In this document: in pieces, positions 16,249 to 26,130 of the stretch
How the letters are laid out: each line of letters starts with the position of its first letter
Numbering within the stretch: the first letter of the stretch is position 1
Assembly: GCF_002215035.1 (NCBI RefSeq)
Contig: NZ_NKFP01000004.1
Span: 1,179,726 to 1,243,725 of the forward strand
Direction of reading: 5' to 3'
Length of the DNA stretch: 64,000 nucleotides
DNA from: Leptolyngbya ohadii IS1
GTDB taxonomy: Bacteria > Cyanobacteriota > Cyanobacteriia > Elainellales > Elainellaceae
Made by a program: the position numbers and the translations under genes
Notes under the pieces: model-generated
Databases searched by the model: none
The model's input: only the letters and a program-made list of their open reading frames with translations
What the model was told of the DNA's origin: nothing

Positions 16249-16624
16249 AGGCGAACTTTTGAGGTTTGGAGGGGGAAGTAGAGTAGGACACCGCAGGTAA
16301 AATTGTCACCAGCCTATTTCAGGCAAACCCGAAATGTAACCGGGAGAATTGCGGAGGGGAATGGTACGCTTTCCAAATAAGCTTTTCGGAAGCGGGAGAT
16401 CCGTAAAATTGTCGGGAAGACGATAACAATCGTTACTTCTGCAAGGAGAAAATTAGCCGCTGGGGGATAAGTCGATCGACAGAGTGGGAGCAACCTGAGG
16501 GCAAAGCGGTGGAAAGCCGGACTTGACGGAAAACCTCACCGTGTCCGAGATCAGTGGCAAGATAGAATGGATTAGCAACCATTCTCAACATTTCGCATTA
16601 AACAGGCGAGGAGCTTCGCAGTTC
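16249..16624. other. Divergent spacer between sensor kinase and dnaK3
   Basis: A 376-base spacer. It contains GGTAAAATTGTC (near 16296) and a related CGTAAAATTGTC about 110 bases later. I see no CIRCE heat-shock element and no known RNA. An in-frame TTG at 16523 would extend DnaK by 34 residues unrelated to the family and is rejected as a start. Confidence 0.45.
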
Positions 16625-19369
16625 ATGGGAAAAGTCGTTGGCATAGACTTAGGAACCACCAATTCAGTTGTCGCAGTAATGGAAGGCGGCAAGCCCATTG
16701 TCATCGCCCGTGAAGGAATGCGAATTACGCCGTCTGTGGTTGCCTTTACTAAGGATGGAGAACAGCTGGTCGGGCAACTGGCGCGGCGGCAGTCTGTGCT
16801 GAATCCCCAAAATACTTTCTTTGGCGTGAAGCGGTTTATGGGTCGCCGCTATGCCGAAGTTAGCCCGGATGCAAGGCGCGTCCCCTATACGATCCGTAAG
16901 GATGAAACCACGGGCAGCGTCAAGATTGCTTGTCCTCGTTTAAAGAAAGACTTTGCGCCGGAAGAAATTTCGGCAATGGTGCTGCGAAAGCTGGCGGAGG
17001 AAGCGACCCGCTACTTGGGCGAAACTGTCACGGGGGCAGTGATTACGGTTCCCGCTTATTTTAACGACGCTCAGCGACAGGCAACCCGCGATGCTGGACG
17101 GATCGCCGGACTGGAAGTGCTGCGAATCCTCAACGAACCGACCGCAGCGGCTCTGGCTTATGGACTTGACCGCGCCGATAACGAAACAATCCTGGTGTTT
17201 GACCTGGGGGGCGGCACGTTTGATGTCTCGATTCTGGATGTGGGCGATGGCGTATTTGAAGTCAAAGCCACCTGCGGCGATACCCAGTTGGGCGGCAACG
17301 ATTTTGATAAGCGGATCGTAGACTGGCTGGCGGATCAGTTTTTAGAGCAGCACGGCATTGATCTTCGGAACGATCGTCAATCCCTTCAGCGACTCATCGA
17401 AGCGGCGGAGAAAGCCAAGATCGAGCTGTCGGGCATGACCATCACGGAAATCAACCTGCCCTTTATTGCCGCCAACGAAGACGGTCCCCTGCACCTGGAG
17501 ACTCGCCTGACCCGATCGCAGTTCGAGGGCTTCTGCGGAGACTTGATCAATCGGCTGAAACAGCCCGTCAAGCAGGCACTTTCGGACGCGCAGATGTCCC
17601 CTTCCCGAATCGATCAGGTCGTCCTAGTTGGGGGCGGAAGCCGGATGCCAATGGTGAAGCAGTTGGTGCGATCGCTGATCGACATCGAACCGAACGACAA
17701 CATCAACCCGGATGAAGCCGTTGCCGTGGGAGCCGCGATTCAGGCAGGTATTCTTACGCAAGAAGTCCGCGATATTCTGCTGCTGGACGTAACTCCGCTA
17801 TCCATCGGTCTGGAGACAATCGGGGGCGTGACCAAGAAGCTGATTCCGCGCAACACGACGATTCCGGTGAGGCGATCGGATATTTTCTCCACGTCGGAAA
17901 ACAATCAGACGATGGTGGAAGTTCACGTCGTCCAGGGCGAACGGGAGATGGCAACCGATAATAAGTCGCTCGGTCGCTTTAAGCTGATGGGCATTCCGCC
18001 TGCGCCGCGAGGCATTCCCCAGATTGTGGTGTCGCTGGATATCGACGCGAACGGCATCCTGCAAGTCACGGCAATGGATAAAACCACCGGACGGGAGCAG
18101 GGCTTGACGATCCAGGGAGCCTCAAACCTGAACGAGGCAGAAGTGCAGCGCATGATCCAGGAAGCGGAGAAATTTGCGGATCAGGATCGGCAGTTGCGCG
18201 ATCGCATCGAGAAACGCACCAAGGCAGAAGCACTCACCTTTGAGGCAGAGCGGCAGTTGCGCGAAGTGGCACTCGACTTTGGGATGCAGTTCGCCAGTTC
18301 CTACCGTCGCCGGATCGAAAATCTGGTACAGGAATTGCGCGGCTATCTGAAGCAGAACGACGATCGCGGCATCGATATCACCCAGGCAGACTTGCGCGAC
18401 GCCATCTACGAACTCCAGCAGGAAGTCTATTCCCTCACCCGCGAAGACGAGGACGAAAAAGACTTTTTTGGCTCCATTCGCCGCACCCTCTCCAGCATTG
18501 GCGAAGACCTGTTTGGCGACGATGAAGACTACTTTGACGATCGCCGCGATTATGGATACGGACGCGATTATGGGCGGGATGTCGGCGGAAGGGATTACTA
18601 CGCCAGGGACGGACGCAGCTTTGGCGAACGCGATTACCGTCAAGACTACGATCGCGACTATCGCCAGGACAGCTACCGCCAGGATTACCGCCAAGACAAC
18701 TCCCGCGACGACTACGGACGCACGAACGGACGCGATTCCTTTGGCAGCGGCGGCGATCTATACGGCGATCCGACTGGGGCGGCTGCGCGGAGCGGTCGAG
18801 ATAACGGACGGAACACAGGTAGAGACAGCTTTGGCAGAAACGATCGCTTAAACGATCGACGCGACGACAGAGACAGCTTTGGACGCGAACCTGGCAGAAC
18901 GCCCAGAGACGACTTCGATTTTCCAGAAACAGGGACGGCAAAGCCTGGGAACGACCTGGGCAGAAGCAATCCCAGCTACCGGGAAGACAAGCCTCGCGAC
19001 CCAAACCAGCCTTCTCCCCGGAACAGCCGCCGTGCCGCAGACGATTGGGATCAGCCGCGCGATCTGAACCGCCGGGAAGCCGATTATCCGGGAGAGGCTC
19101 CCTCCCCTCGCCGAGAACCCCGCGATCCCTACGCAGACGAAGCGCGAACGCCCCGCAATGCCGGACGGGGAGAAGCTAAACCCCGACGCGATGACTATGC
19201 CGACGATTGGGACAGAACGGATTACCCTGCGGGAGAACCCCGAAGCAGTCGCCGACGTGATTCTTACGCAGAAGACGATCGCTCTCGCCGGGACGATCGC
19301 CGCGCCTATCCGCCCAATCCTTACACCAATGCGGCAGATGATGACTGGGGAGATGACGACGAGTGGTAG
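16625..19369 (+). CDS. dnaK3: DnaK3-type Hsp70 chaperone with long charged tail
   Basis: A 914-residue Hsp70. The ATPase domain (about 1-385) opens with [17 protein letters not shown] and has [14 protein letters not shown] and [14 protein letters not shown]; the substrate-binding domain and helical lid run to about residue 600. Residues about 605-914 are an extra tail built almost wholly from Asp, Arg, Tyr, Gly, Pro and Glu, with many RQDY/RDDYG-like units. Ordinary DnaK is about 640 residues and cyanobacterial DnaK3 about 770, so this tail is exceptional. DnaK3 is essential and membrane-associated in studied species. A J-domain gene follows 11 bases after the stop, the dnaK3-dnaJ arrangement. 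The start ATG 16625 has AGGAG upstream. Confidence 0.9.
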   Translation: MGKVVGIDLGTTNSVVAVMEGGKPIVIAREGMRITPSVVAFTKDGEQLVGQLARRQSVLNPQNTFFGVKRFMGRRYAEVSPDARRVPYTIRKDETTGSVKIACPRLKKDFAPEEISAMVLRKLAEEATRYLGETVTGAVITVPAYFNDAQRQATRDAGRIAGLEVLRILNEPTAAALAYGLDRADNETILVFDLGGGTFDVSILDVGDGVFEVKATCGDTQLGGNDFDKRIVDWLADQFLEQHGIDLRNDRQSLQRLIEAAEKAKIELSGMTITEINLPFIAANEDGPLHLETRLTRSQFEGFCGDLINRLKQPVKQALSDAQMSPSRIDQVVLVGGGSRMPMVKQLVRSLIDIEPNDNINPDEAVAVGAAIQAGILTQEVRDILLLDVTPLSIGLETIGGVTKKLIPRNTTIPVRRSDIFSTSENNQTMVEVHVVQGEREMATDNKSLGRFKLMGIPPAPRGIPQIVVSLDIDANGILQVTAMDKTTGREQGLTIQGASNLNEAEVQRMIQEAEKFADQDRQLRDRIEKRTKAEALTFEAERQLREVALDFGMQFASSYRRRIENLVQELRGYLKQNDDRGIDITQADLRDAIYELQQEVYSLTREDEDEKDFFGSIRRTLSSIGEDLFGDDEDYFDDRRDYGYGRDYGRDVGGRDYYARDGRSFGERDYRQDYDRDYRQDSYRQDYRQDNSRDDYGRTNGRDSFGSGGDLYGDPTGAAARSGRDNGRNTGRDSFGRNDRLNDRRDDRDSFGREPGRTPRDDFDFPETGTAKPGNDLGRSNPSYREDKPRDPNQPSPRNSRRAADDWDQPRDLNRREADYPGEAPSPRREPRDPYADEARTPRNAGRGEAKPRRDDYADDWDRTDYPAGEPRSSRRRDSYAEDDRSRRDDRRAYPPNPYTNAADDDWGDDDEW

Positions 19370-19380
19370 AGGATAGCCCC

Positions 19381-20349
19381 ATGCAAAACTTCCGAAACTA
19401 TTACGCAATTTTGGGAGTTTCCGCCGATGCCACGGTCGAAGAGATCAAAAAAACGTTCCGCCAGCTGGCGCGGCAGTATCACCCGGATCTAAACCCCGGC
19501 GATAAGGTCGCAGAGGAGAAGTTTAAAGATCTCAACGAAGCCTACGAGGTTTTGTCGGACACGACCAAACGCGCACAGTACGACAAATACAAACAGTTCT
19601 GGGACAAGGATGGCGGCGGCAAGCGGCGCGGCTGGGGTGGCTTTAACCGTGCCCCGGAGGACATGGATTTCGGGCAGTTCCGCGACTTCAATTCCTTCGT
19701 AGATCAGCTTTTGAACCGCAGGGAACCCATTCCCGACAATCCCCCGCCTGCCCGTGAGCGGGAACGAGAGCGAGAGCGAGACCCCTTCCGTCCTGGCACA
19801 ACCAAAACCACCTACACCGTCCCCCGCAACGCCCCCAAACCTCGCAACGCAGAAGCGACTCTGACCGTTCCCCTCGATCGCGCCTACACGGGTGGACGGG
19901 AGCGGATTCGCCTGGAGGATGGACGATCGCTGGAAGTGAATATGCCCGCCGGAATGTTTACTGGACAGAAGGTGCGCCTGAAAGGGCAGGGCATCAATGG
20001 CGGCGATTTATATCTGACGATCGAAGTCTCACCCCATCCGTTCTTCCAGCTTGACGGAGCGGATATTTACTGTCAGTTGCCCATTACCCCCGCTGAGGCA
20101 GTTCTTGGTGGACCAATCGAAGTGCCGACCCTAGACGGCTTAGCCCGAATGATGATTCCGCCCGGAGTGCGATCGGGTCAACGGCTGCGATTGGGCGGCA
20201 AGGGTTATCTCATTGATGGCGATCGGGGCGATCAGATCGTCGAAGTACAGATCGTAACTCCCAAGGATCTGACTGACCAGGAGCGGGAGCTATACGAGAA
20301 GCTGCGGCAAATCGAAACTTTCAATCCGCGATCAAACCTGCCTGTTTAG
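19381..20349 (+). CDS. dnaJ: DnaJ-type cochaperone without zinc finger
   Basis: A 322-residue J protein. The J-domain spans residues 4-72 with the HPD motif at 34-36 ([10 protein letters not shown]). A Gly/Arg/Glu-rich linker with [10 protein letters not shown] follows (about 75-150), then two C-terminal peptide-binding domains ([45 protein letters not shown]). The cysteine-rich zinc finger of DnaJ1 is absent, so it is CbpA/DnaJ3-like. It stimulates the ATPase of its DnaK; position 11 bases after dnaK3 strongly implies partnership. Start ATG 19381 is preceded by GAGGA; an in-frame GTG at 19363 would overlap dnaK3. Confidence 0.9.
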   Translation: MQNFRNYYAILGVSADATVEEIKKTFRQLARQYHPDLNPGDKVAEEKFKDLNEAYEVLSDTTKRAQYDKYKQFWDKDGGGKRRGWGGFNRAPEDMDFGQFRDFNSFVDQLLNRREPIPDNPPPARERERERERDPFRPGTTKTTYTVPRNAPKPRNAEATLTVPLDRAYTGGRERIRLEDGRSLEVNMPAGMFTGQKVRLKGQGINGGDLYLTIEVSPHPFFQLDGADIYCQLPITPAEAVLGGPIEVPTLDGLARMMIPPGVRSGQRLRLGGKGYLIDGDRGDQIVEVQIVTPKDLTDQERELYEKLRQIETFNPRSNLPV

Positions 20350-20461
20350 GGTTGTCCGGTACTAGAACGCCTTGCCCTAATGCTCCACGCCCTTAATCCT
20401 CCACGATAAAATAGCAATCAGTCATTCCTGGCAATCCCTCAGCTTCCCAGCGGGAGTTCCT

Positions 20462-21379
20462 ATGCTGCAATACAACCGCCTGCATCCGCTGCCTTCGGCA
20501 GAAGAACTGCCCTGCTCCGACGATACGCCTGTGGATAACGAACTCCAAAACCTGATTCCCAACCTGCTGGAAGAACTGCTGACGGTGATCTGGGCAGAGC
20601 GACAGGACTGGTTTTTTGGCGTGGATATGGGCATTTACTACGCCCCCAGCAAACCCGCGATCGTCCCAGACGGATTTTTGAGCCTTGGAGTCGATCGGTT
20701 TATTCACGAAGAAGGCAGGCTCAGCTACGTGCTGTGGGATGAGGATGATGTGATCCCGATTTTTGCGCTGGAAGTCGTCTCACGCACCTACGGACGGGAA
20801 TACGAGGAGAAAAAGCAGCTTTACGCTGAAATTGGCGTTCTCTACTATGCCGTCTACACACCCAGTCGCCGCTATCGCAAAAATCGACAACCCCTGGAAG
20901 TCTATCGGCTGGAAGGCGAAGAGTATGTGATGCTGCCCGGAGAGCAAGTTTGGATGCCGGAAATCGGACTGTCGATCGGGCGGGAGCGGGGCACATTTCG
21001 GGGACGGAATCGCGAGTGGCTGTACTGGTACGACGAGCAGGGACAACGTTGGCTCACCAGTGAAGAGAAAGCGATGCAGGAACGGCAACGGGCAGAACAG
21101 GAACGCCGCAAAGCCGATCGAGAGCAGCAACGGGCAGAACAGGAACGCCAACGAGCTGAGGAAGAACGGCAACGCGCTGAGCAGGAAAGCCTGAGAGCTG
21201 AGCAGGAAAGCCTGAGGGCTGAGCAGGAAAGCTTGAGAGCCGAACAGGAGCGGCAACGGGCAGAACAACAACAGCAACGCGCAGAGGAAGAACGCCGGAG
21301 AGCTGAGGAAGAACGACAGAGAGCCGATCGCCTTGCGGAACGTTTGAGACAGCTTGGCGTTGATCTAACTGATTTGTAG
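20462..21379 (+). CDS. Uma2-family protein with coiled-coil tail
   Basis: A 305-residue protein. Residues about 20-190 form the Uma2 (DUF820) restriction-endonuclease-like fold, with KPAIVPDGFLSLGV and the downstream EVVSRTYGREYEEKKQLYAEIGVLYYAVY giving the usual D...ExV...K arrangement of a PD-(D/E)XK core. From about residue 200 the chain is a long charged coiled coil of AEQERQRAE/AEQESLR repeats, likely a trimer or dimer stalk. Uma2 genes are strongly expanded in filamentous cyanobacteria; nuclease activity has rarely been shown and the biological role is unknown. A second Uma2 gene is at 45182-45745. Confidence 0.85.
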   Translation: MLQYNRLHPLPSAEELPCSDDTPVDNELQNLIPNLLEELLTVIWAERQDWFFGVDMGIYYAPSKPAIVPDGFLSLGVDRFIHEEGRLSYVLWDEDDVIPIFALEVVSRTYGREYEEKKQLYAEIGVLYYAVYTPSRRYRKNRQPLEVYRLEGEEYVMLPGEQVWMPEIGLSIGRERGTFRGRNREWLYWYDEQGQRWLTSEEKAMQERQRAEQERRKADREQQRAEQERQRAEEERQRAEQESLRAEQESLRAEQESLRAEQERQRAEQQQQRAEEERRRAEEERQRADRLAERLRQLGVDLTDL

Positions 21380-21503
21380 TCCTGTCAATCACTGCCTACA
21401 GTCTTTAGACAAAGAAAACTTGATTAACGGCTCGACTTAAAGGACACTCCTTAAAGCAAGCGTTTCTCTGTTCATTTCTCATTCAAGTTCTGATTTTAAC
21501 GGC

Positions 21504-23039
21504 ATGGCTAATCCCCTAAATCGGCTGAACCTGCTTCGGCAACCCATCGATCGCACGGCGATTGTACTGATTCTGGCGTTAATGCTGGCAATTGGAGCGC
21601 TGATCGTGAAAGGCGATCGGGCAATGGCACGGGTGCGGGATTTTAGCTGGGCAGGTCGGCAGGTCGGGGCAGAGGATACAGCGTTTATCCTCACGTTTAG
21701 TCGTCCAATGGATCATGGCAGCGTTGAGAGTAACCTGAAGATCGATCCGCCGCTGAAAGGCAAAGTCAGCTGGGCGGGCAGACGGATGGCTTACACGTTG
21801 GAAACTCCCGCTCCCTATGGAGAAACCTATCAGGTGAGTCTGAGCGGGATGCGCGATCGGTTTACGTCAGCCAGCGATCCCAGTGCCGGAAATTCCCAGT
21901 TCAGCGGCAGCTTTCGGACACGCGATCGAGCGTTTGTCTATTTGGGGGCAGAAGGGGAAGAAAAAGGACGGTTAGTGCTGCAAAATCTGACCCGTCAGGA
22001 GAAGAAAATTCTGACTCCGGCAACTTTGACGGTAATCGAGTTTGAACCCCATCCCCAGGGCGATCGCATTCTCTTTGCCGCAACGGATTCCACTCAGACG
22101 ACGCAGAACCTTCTGGATCAGCAGCTTTATACGGTCAGCACGGGGATTCAAATTGAAGCACCTGCCAGTACGCCCACCGAATTGAAGCAGGGAATTTCAC
22201 CGAACGCGGCTCCTGTAAAACCGGCGGGTACGGTGGATCTGGTTCTGGACAGCAAGAACTATCAGATTCTCAAGTTTGACCTGTCACCCGATGGGGAGTC
22301 GCTCGTCGTCCAGCGTGCCAATCGCCAGAAGGCAACGGATGTAGGGCTATGGTTGGTGAAGGCGGGAACCGCACCGCAGCAGATTAAAACCGATCCCGGC
22401 GGCGATTTTCTGATTGCGCCCGACAGCCGATCGCTTGCAATGTCCCAGGGGCAGGGAATGGCAATTTTACCGCTATCAACCGATGCCCAGCGACTCGACT
22501 TTCTGCCCAAGTTCGGGATGATCCTCAGTTTTTCAAAGGATGGCTCGGCGGCGGCAATGGTCAACTTCAACAGCACTCCGGGTAATCCATCGCGATCGCT
22601 TTTCTATGTCACCAATCAGGGAACCGAGAAAGAACTGCTGAAAACCAACGGCTCAATTCTCAACGCCCAGTTTGATGTTTCTAAAAAAGTACTTTATTGC
22701 CTGTACACTCGGCTTCTAGAAGGGGATTTATACCTGGAAGAACCCTATATTGCGGCGATCGACCTGGAAACTGGAAAGAAGACTGACTTACTGCGGCTAC
22801 CGCTCCAGCGGGATGTGCAGGTAAGCCTTGCCCCCGATGCCTTGGGAATTTTATTCGATCAGATTGTGGCAGCAGAGAATCCCAATCAGCCCGGCGCGCT
22901 TCACACCCAGGCAGGCACGACGATCGCCACCAGCCAGCTCTGGTTCCTACCCGTTTTACAGAACGGTGAAGGAAATCTAGCTCAGGCACAGCCACAAGCC
23001 CTCAATATTGCGGGATTACGTCCTCGTTGGCTGCCCTGA
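21504..23039 (+). CDS. Membrane-anchored Ig-like/TolB-like propeller protein
   Basis: A 511-residue protein. A hydrophobic segment at about 18-36 (TAIVLILALMLAIGALIV) is a signal anchor. Residues about 50-140 look like a bacterial Ig-like (Big_5/SbsA) domain with ILTFSRPMDHGSVESNLKI and YTLETPAPYGETYQVSLSG. The remainder (about 150-510) has recurring strands such as FDLSPDGESLVVQRANRQKATDVGLWLV and LAPDALGILFDQIV that match TolB-type propeller blades. I recognise the architecture from hypothetical cyanobacterial proteins, not a named function. It would lie on the periplasmic side. The ABC-type binding-protein gene follows 70 bases later on the same strand. Confidence 0.7.
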   Translation: MANPLNRLNLLRQPIDRTAIVLILALMLAIGALIVKGDRAMARVRDFSWAGRQVGAEDTAFILTFSRPMDHGSVESNLKIDPPLKGKVSWAGRRMAYTLETPAPYGETYQVSLSGMRDRFTSASDPSAGNSQFSGSFRTRDRAFVYLGAEGEEKGRLVLQNLTRQEKKILTPATLTVIEFEPHPQGDRILFAATDSTQTTQNLLDQQLYTVSTGIQIEAPASTPTELKQGISPNAAPVKPAGTVDLVLDSKNYQILKFDLSPDGESLVVQRANRQKATDVGLWLVKAGTAPQQIKTDPGGDFLIAPDSRSLAMSQGQGMAILPLSTDAQRLDFLPKFGMILSFSKDGSAAAMVNFNSTPGNPSRSLFYVTNQGTEKELLKTNGSILNAQFDVSKKVLYCLYTRLLEGDLYLEEPYIAAIDLETGKKTDLLRLPLQRDVQVSLAPDALGILFDQIVAAENPNQPGALHTQAGTTIATSQLWFLPVLQNGEGNLAQAQPQALNIAGLRPRWLP

Positions 23040-23109
23040 GTTCGATATGATGGCAGAATAAACGAAATCAACACAAAAACTTCATAATATCTTGACGAAA
23101 GGAAATTTC

Positions 23110-24021
23110 ATGAGAAGAATTCGTCGCTTGGTTGTCCTGCCTCTGCTGGCACTGTTAACGGCTGGAATTTTGATTGCCTGTGCAGGGGGCGGAAATAGCG
23201 GCAGCAATCAAACCCCCATTCGGGTCGGCTCGAAGGATTTTACGGAGCAGTTCATTATTGGCGAAATGTATGCCCTGGTGCTGGAGAAGGCGGGGCTTCC
23301 GGTTGAGCGCAAGTTAAATCTGGGCGGAACACCCGTTGCCCAGGCAGCGCTTGAGAACGGGGAGATCGATGTCTACCCGGAATATACGGGAACCGGACTG
23401 TTGACGGTGCTAAAACTGCCCGTTAATAGCGATCAGAAAGCCGTCTTTGACACCGTTTCCCAGAATTACAAAGAGAAATTTAATCTGGTCTGGCTTGATC
23501 CTGCCCCGATGAACAATACGCAGGCATTGGCAATGACCGCTGAAGGCGCGCAGAAATTCGGGGTTAAAACGATCTCCGACATGGCAGCGAAAGCCAGCGA
23601 ACTGACGATGATTGGTCCGCCTGAGTTTGAAGTACGCGAGGATGGACTACCCGGAATCAAGCAGAAGTACGGCAATTTCCAGTTAAAGGAATATAAGGCG
23701 GTTGATCCTGGTTTGCGATACAAGGGCTTAGTCGATGGCGAAGCAGATGTAACCGTGGCGTTTGGCACAGATGGCGAAATCAGCGCCTTCAAACTGGTTG
23801 TACTGGAAGACGACAAGAAGCTCTTCCCGCCTTATCAGATTGCTCCAGTCGTGCGGCAGACAGCGATCGACAGCCATCCTGAGATGCAAAAGTCACTGAA
23901 TCAGCTTGCTCCCCTGCTGACCAATGAAACAATGCAGCGGCTCAACTACGAAGTCAGCGGCAAACAGCGCGAACCCGCCGAGGTGGCAAAAGAGTTCCTT
24001 CAGCAAGAAGGACTGCTGTGA
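23110..24021 (+). CDS. Glycine-betaine-type ABC substrate-binding lipoprotein
   Basis: A 303-residue lipoprotein with signal peptide and lipobox at Cys24 (ILIAC). The mature protein is an OpuAC/OsmF (QAT-family) binding domain: RVGSKDFTEQFIIGEMYALVLE, LNLGGTPVAQAALENGEIDVYPEYTGTG and GLVDGEADVTVAFGTDGEI are typical. It would bind glycine betaine, choline or a related osmolyte in the periplasm; the exact ligand cannot be read from sequence. The chosen start ATG 23110 has GAAAGGA upstream; an in-frame TTG at 23092 is possible. Its stop overlaps the ATPase start (GTGA), showing translational coupling. No permease is adjacent. Confidence 0.88.
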   Translation: MRRIRRLVVLPLLALLTAGILIACAGGGNSGSNQTPIRVGSKDFTEQFIIGEMYALVLEKAGLPVERKLNLGGTPVAQAALENGEIDVYPEYTGTGLLTVLKLPVNSDQKAVFDTVSQNYKEKFNLVWLDPAPMNNTQALAMTAEGAQKFGVKTISDMAAKASELTMIGPPEFEVREDGLPGIKQKYGNFQLKEYKAVDPGLRYKGLVDGEADVTVAFGTDGEISAFKLVVLEDDKKLFPPYQIAPVVRQTAIDSHPEMQKSLNQLAPLLTNETMQRLNYEVSGKQREPAEVAKEFLQQEGLL

Positions 24022-24980
24022 GCCAAATTCGCTTTGATCAGGTATCCCTGCGGTTCTCAGGGGCGGCGCGTTCGGCAGTCGATCGCTGTAGTGCGACGAT
24101 CGATTCCGGTGAGCTAGTCGTGATTCTGGGACCGTCGGGATGCGGCAAAACCACGCTGCTCAAGATGGTCAACCGTCTCTACGAGCCAACTTCGGGCGGT
24201 ATTTATCTGGACGATCGCAATATTCGTCAGGTGTCTCGGACGGCTTTGCGGCGGCAAATTGGCTATGTGATTCAGCAGGCGGGGCTGTTTCCCCACATGA
24301 CCGTTGCCAAAAATATTGCGGTCGTGCCGGAACTGCTGGGCTGGTCGCGCCCCCAAATTCAGGCAAGGATTGACGAACTGCTGACGCTGGTTGAACTGCC
24401 GCCGCAGGAATTTCGTCGCCGCTATCCGGCACAGCTTTCGGGAGGTCAGCAGCAGCGAATTGGACTTGCCCGTGCCCTGGCAGCCGATCCGCAGGTGATG
24501 CTCATGGATGAGCCGTTTGGGGCGATCGACGCGATCACGCGCACCACATTGCAAGACGAGATTCTACGGCTTCAGCGTCAGTTACGCAAGACAATTCTGT
24601 TTGTCTCCCACGATGTGGAGGAGGCATTGCGGCTTGCCGATCGCCTGCTGATTATGCGCCAGGGGCAGATTGTCCAGTTTGATACGCCCTTTCGCGTATT
24701 AACCCAGCCTGCGGATGACTTTGTGCGGGATCTGGTGGGTGCGGACGATATGGTGCGCCAACTGGGACTGCTGCGCGTGAAGTCGGTGATGGTGCCCCTT
24801 GCAGAATCCCAGGCTGTCTCGTCTGAGTTGACCCTTTCCCCCCAGGACACCCTGCGTCAGGCACTCTCGCTGGTGCTGCAAACGGGAGCCGAGAAGTTAA
24901 CGGTTGTGGATCAGGGGCGGGCGATCGGCTTTATTACCCTGGATGAGATCAGGCGATCGAGCCAATCACGGCAGTCTTAG
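24018..24980 (+). CDS. Glycine-betaine-type ABC transporter ATPase
   Basis: A 320-residue ATPase of the OpuA/ProV/OsmV type. Walker A is GPSGCGKTT (38-46), the signature LSGGQ is at 140-144, Walker B VMLMDEP at 160-166, and the switch His lies in LFVSHDVEEAL. A C-terminal stretch (about 255-315) looks like a single CBS motif (VKSVMVPL, GAEKLTVVDQGRAIGFITLDEI), the ionic-strength sensor region in OpuA. The start is GTG overlapping the preceding stop by four bases. Quaternary amine import is the expected role. The two permease genes that normally complete this importer are not seen on either side. Confidence 0.9.
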   Translation: MSQIRFDQVSLRFSGAARSAVDRCSATIDSGELVVILGPSGCGKTTLLKMVNRLYEPTSGGIYLDDRNIRQVSRTALRRQIGYVIQQAGLFPHMTVAKNIAVVPELLGWSRPQIQARIDELLTLVELPPQEFRRRYPAQLSGGQQQRIGLARALAADPQVMLMDEPFGAIDAITRTTLQDEILRLQRQLRKTILFVSHDVEEALRLADRLLIMRQGQIVQFDTPFRVLTQPADDFVRDLVGADDMVRQLGLLRVKSVMVPLAESQAVSSELTLSPQDTLRQALSLVLQTGAEKLTVVDQGRAIGFITLDEIRRSSQSRQS

Positions 24981-24993
24981 GCGTGAACATCGT

Positions 24994-25008
24994 CCCAAAT
25001 TGTTTGGG
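24994..25008. terminator. Hairpin between convergent genes
   Basis: CCCAAA-TTG-TTTGGG, a perfect 6-bp inverted repeat with a 3-base loop, placed between the ATPase stop (24980) and the stop of the convergent GNAT gene (25010). No T-run follows on either strand, so termination activity is uncertain. Confidence 0.35.
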
Positions 25009-25009
25009 T

Positions 25010-25627
25010 CTAATGCGAATGATTTGGGATGGATAAACCTCGTGAGCCGATCGCGATTCCCAATAAGCCGATCGTCTTTGTTTCGACGACCTGAAATCCG
25101 ACGGACTCATAGAGCTTTTGTGCCCTGGCGTTATTGACATCAACGGTGATAAACAGGTCAGCAGATTGCTCCTTTGCCGTATCAATACAGCGCGACAGCA
25201 ATTGGCGACCAATTCCCCGGTTCCGATACTCAGCAGCGACCGCAAAATTGCCAATATACAAACTTCCTGCCGAATAGTGATGCCGAATCAAGTGACGCAG
25301 CAAAAGAGCCTGCACCAGATTTAGCCAGAGCTTTTGGCTGGAGCTAAAAATTTGATCAAAATCAGTCCGATCGTTCAGTACAGTCGCTGGGACAAGGGTA
25401 ATCACGCCAACAATGCGACGATCGATCTCCGCAACGCGAATATACTGATGGCTGAATCGATTGTGCGATCGCTGAATTAAATGGGTCAGATAGGCGATCG
25501 TATTCCAGCCGTAAATCAGATCGAAGAGTTCTTGGGCAGATTCGTAGATCAGACGCGCAACTTCTTCTGGATCATGCTCGACCAGAGACATGGCTCGATA
25601 GGAAATCTCTTCGCTTTGTTGCACCAT
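25010..25627 (-). CDS. GNAT-family N-acetyltransferase
   Basis: A 205-residue acetyltransferase. The acetyl-CoA-binding signature is seen in LYIGNFAVAAEYRNRGIGRQLL (R/Q-x-x-G-x-G/A type, about 121-142), followed by the late NNARAQKLYESVGFQVVET motif of the family. The N-terminal part has AMSLVEHDPEEVARLIYES. The acceptor substrate cannot be inferred. Cytosolic. The start ATG 25627 lies within a 16-bp tandem duplication, so a second out-of-frame ATG with the same context lies 16 bases upstream. Convergent with the ABC ATPase gene. Confidence 0.82.
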   Translation of the reverse strand: MVQQSEEISYRAMSLVEHDPEEVARLIYESAQELFDLIYGWNTIAYLTHLIQRSHNRFSHQYIRVAEIDRRIVGVITLVPATVLNDRTDFDQIFSSSQKLWLNLVQALLLRHLIRHHYSAGSLYIGNFAVAAEYRNRGIGRQLLSRCIDTAKEQSADLFITVDVNNARAQKLYESVGFQVVETKTIGLLGIAIGSRGLSIPNHSH

Positions 25628-25650
25628 GATTAAGTTGCACCATGATTAAG
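25619..25650. repeat. 16-bp exact tandem duplication over a start codon
   Basis: TTGCACCATGATTAAG occurs twice in direct succession and covers the start region of the GNAT gene. The duplicated ATG is out of frame with the first because 16 is not a multiple of 3. Confidence 0.85.
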
Positions 25651-25677
25651 TTGAGCCAAGTAACTGCTTGATTAAGT

Positions 25678-26130
25678 TCAGTTCCTTTTGGTCGTTTTAA
25701 TGATTGCCACAGCAGACAAAAATAACATACAGCACAACACCGCCACAGCAAACTCAGAAGTTCGGGGCGGGATAAACACAATAAAGCCCTGATCTTTAAT
25801 CAGAGCCGAAAAGCTGGAAACACAGAACGGCATGAGATAGAGCCGCAGGGTTTGCCAGTGGTCTCTTTTGCCCAACGGATGGGCTGTAACGCTAAACATT
25901 AGCCCTGTCCCGATAATTGCGCTGACGCCTACAGCATTAATCCAGACCCCAGGAGAAGAATCAAAATAGAAGCAGACAATAACGACATACCAGATGAGAT
26001 AGCACCAAAGAACAGCCTTCCCTAACTTAAGCTGATAAAAATATTGAATTAACCCCTTCATATTCTGATGCTCTGCGGCTTCGTTGAGAATGGACTCCGT
26101 ATCCGGTAGTTCGATCGTTCTGGAGGTCAT
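25678..26130 (-). CDS. Conserved four-helix membrane protein, function unknown
   Basis: A 150-residue protein with a short polar N-terminus (ILNEAAEHQNMKGLIQYFYQLKLGKA-like, here shortened) and four hydrophobic segments at about 38-57, 64-82, 98-115 and 124-144. The pattern GKAVLWCYLIWY, INAVGVSAIIGTGLM, LYLMPFCVSSFSALIK and FIPPRTSE recalls hypothetical cyanobacterial proteins, but I know of no function. It lies 50 bases upstream of the GNAT gene on the same strand, so the two may be cotranscribed. Confidence 0.6.
   Translation of the reverse strand: MTSRTIELPDTESILNEAAEHQNMKGLIQYFYQLKLGKAVLWCYLIWYVVIVCFYFDSSPGVWINAVGVSAIIGTGLMFSVTAHPLGKRDHWQTLRLYLMPFCVSSFSALIKDQGFIVFIPPRTSEFAVAVLCCMLFLSAVAIIKTTKRN

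Noticed and set aside
16523-16624. Upstream TTG extension of DnaK3 by 34 residues
   Set aside because: The extension has no similarity to DnaK; ATG 16625 with AGGAG and the [13 protein letters not shown] start is clearly right.
18122-19408. Several long minus-strand frames opposite the dnaK3 tail
   Set aside because: They arise from the Arg/Asp codon bias of the tail (GCC/GAC/CGC-rich DNA has few antisense stops); the proteins are hydrophobic-looking or Arg-rich noise with no family match.
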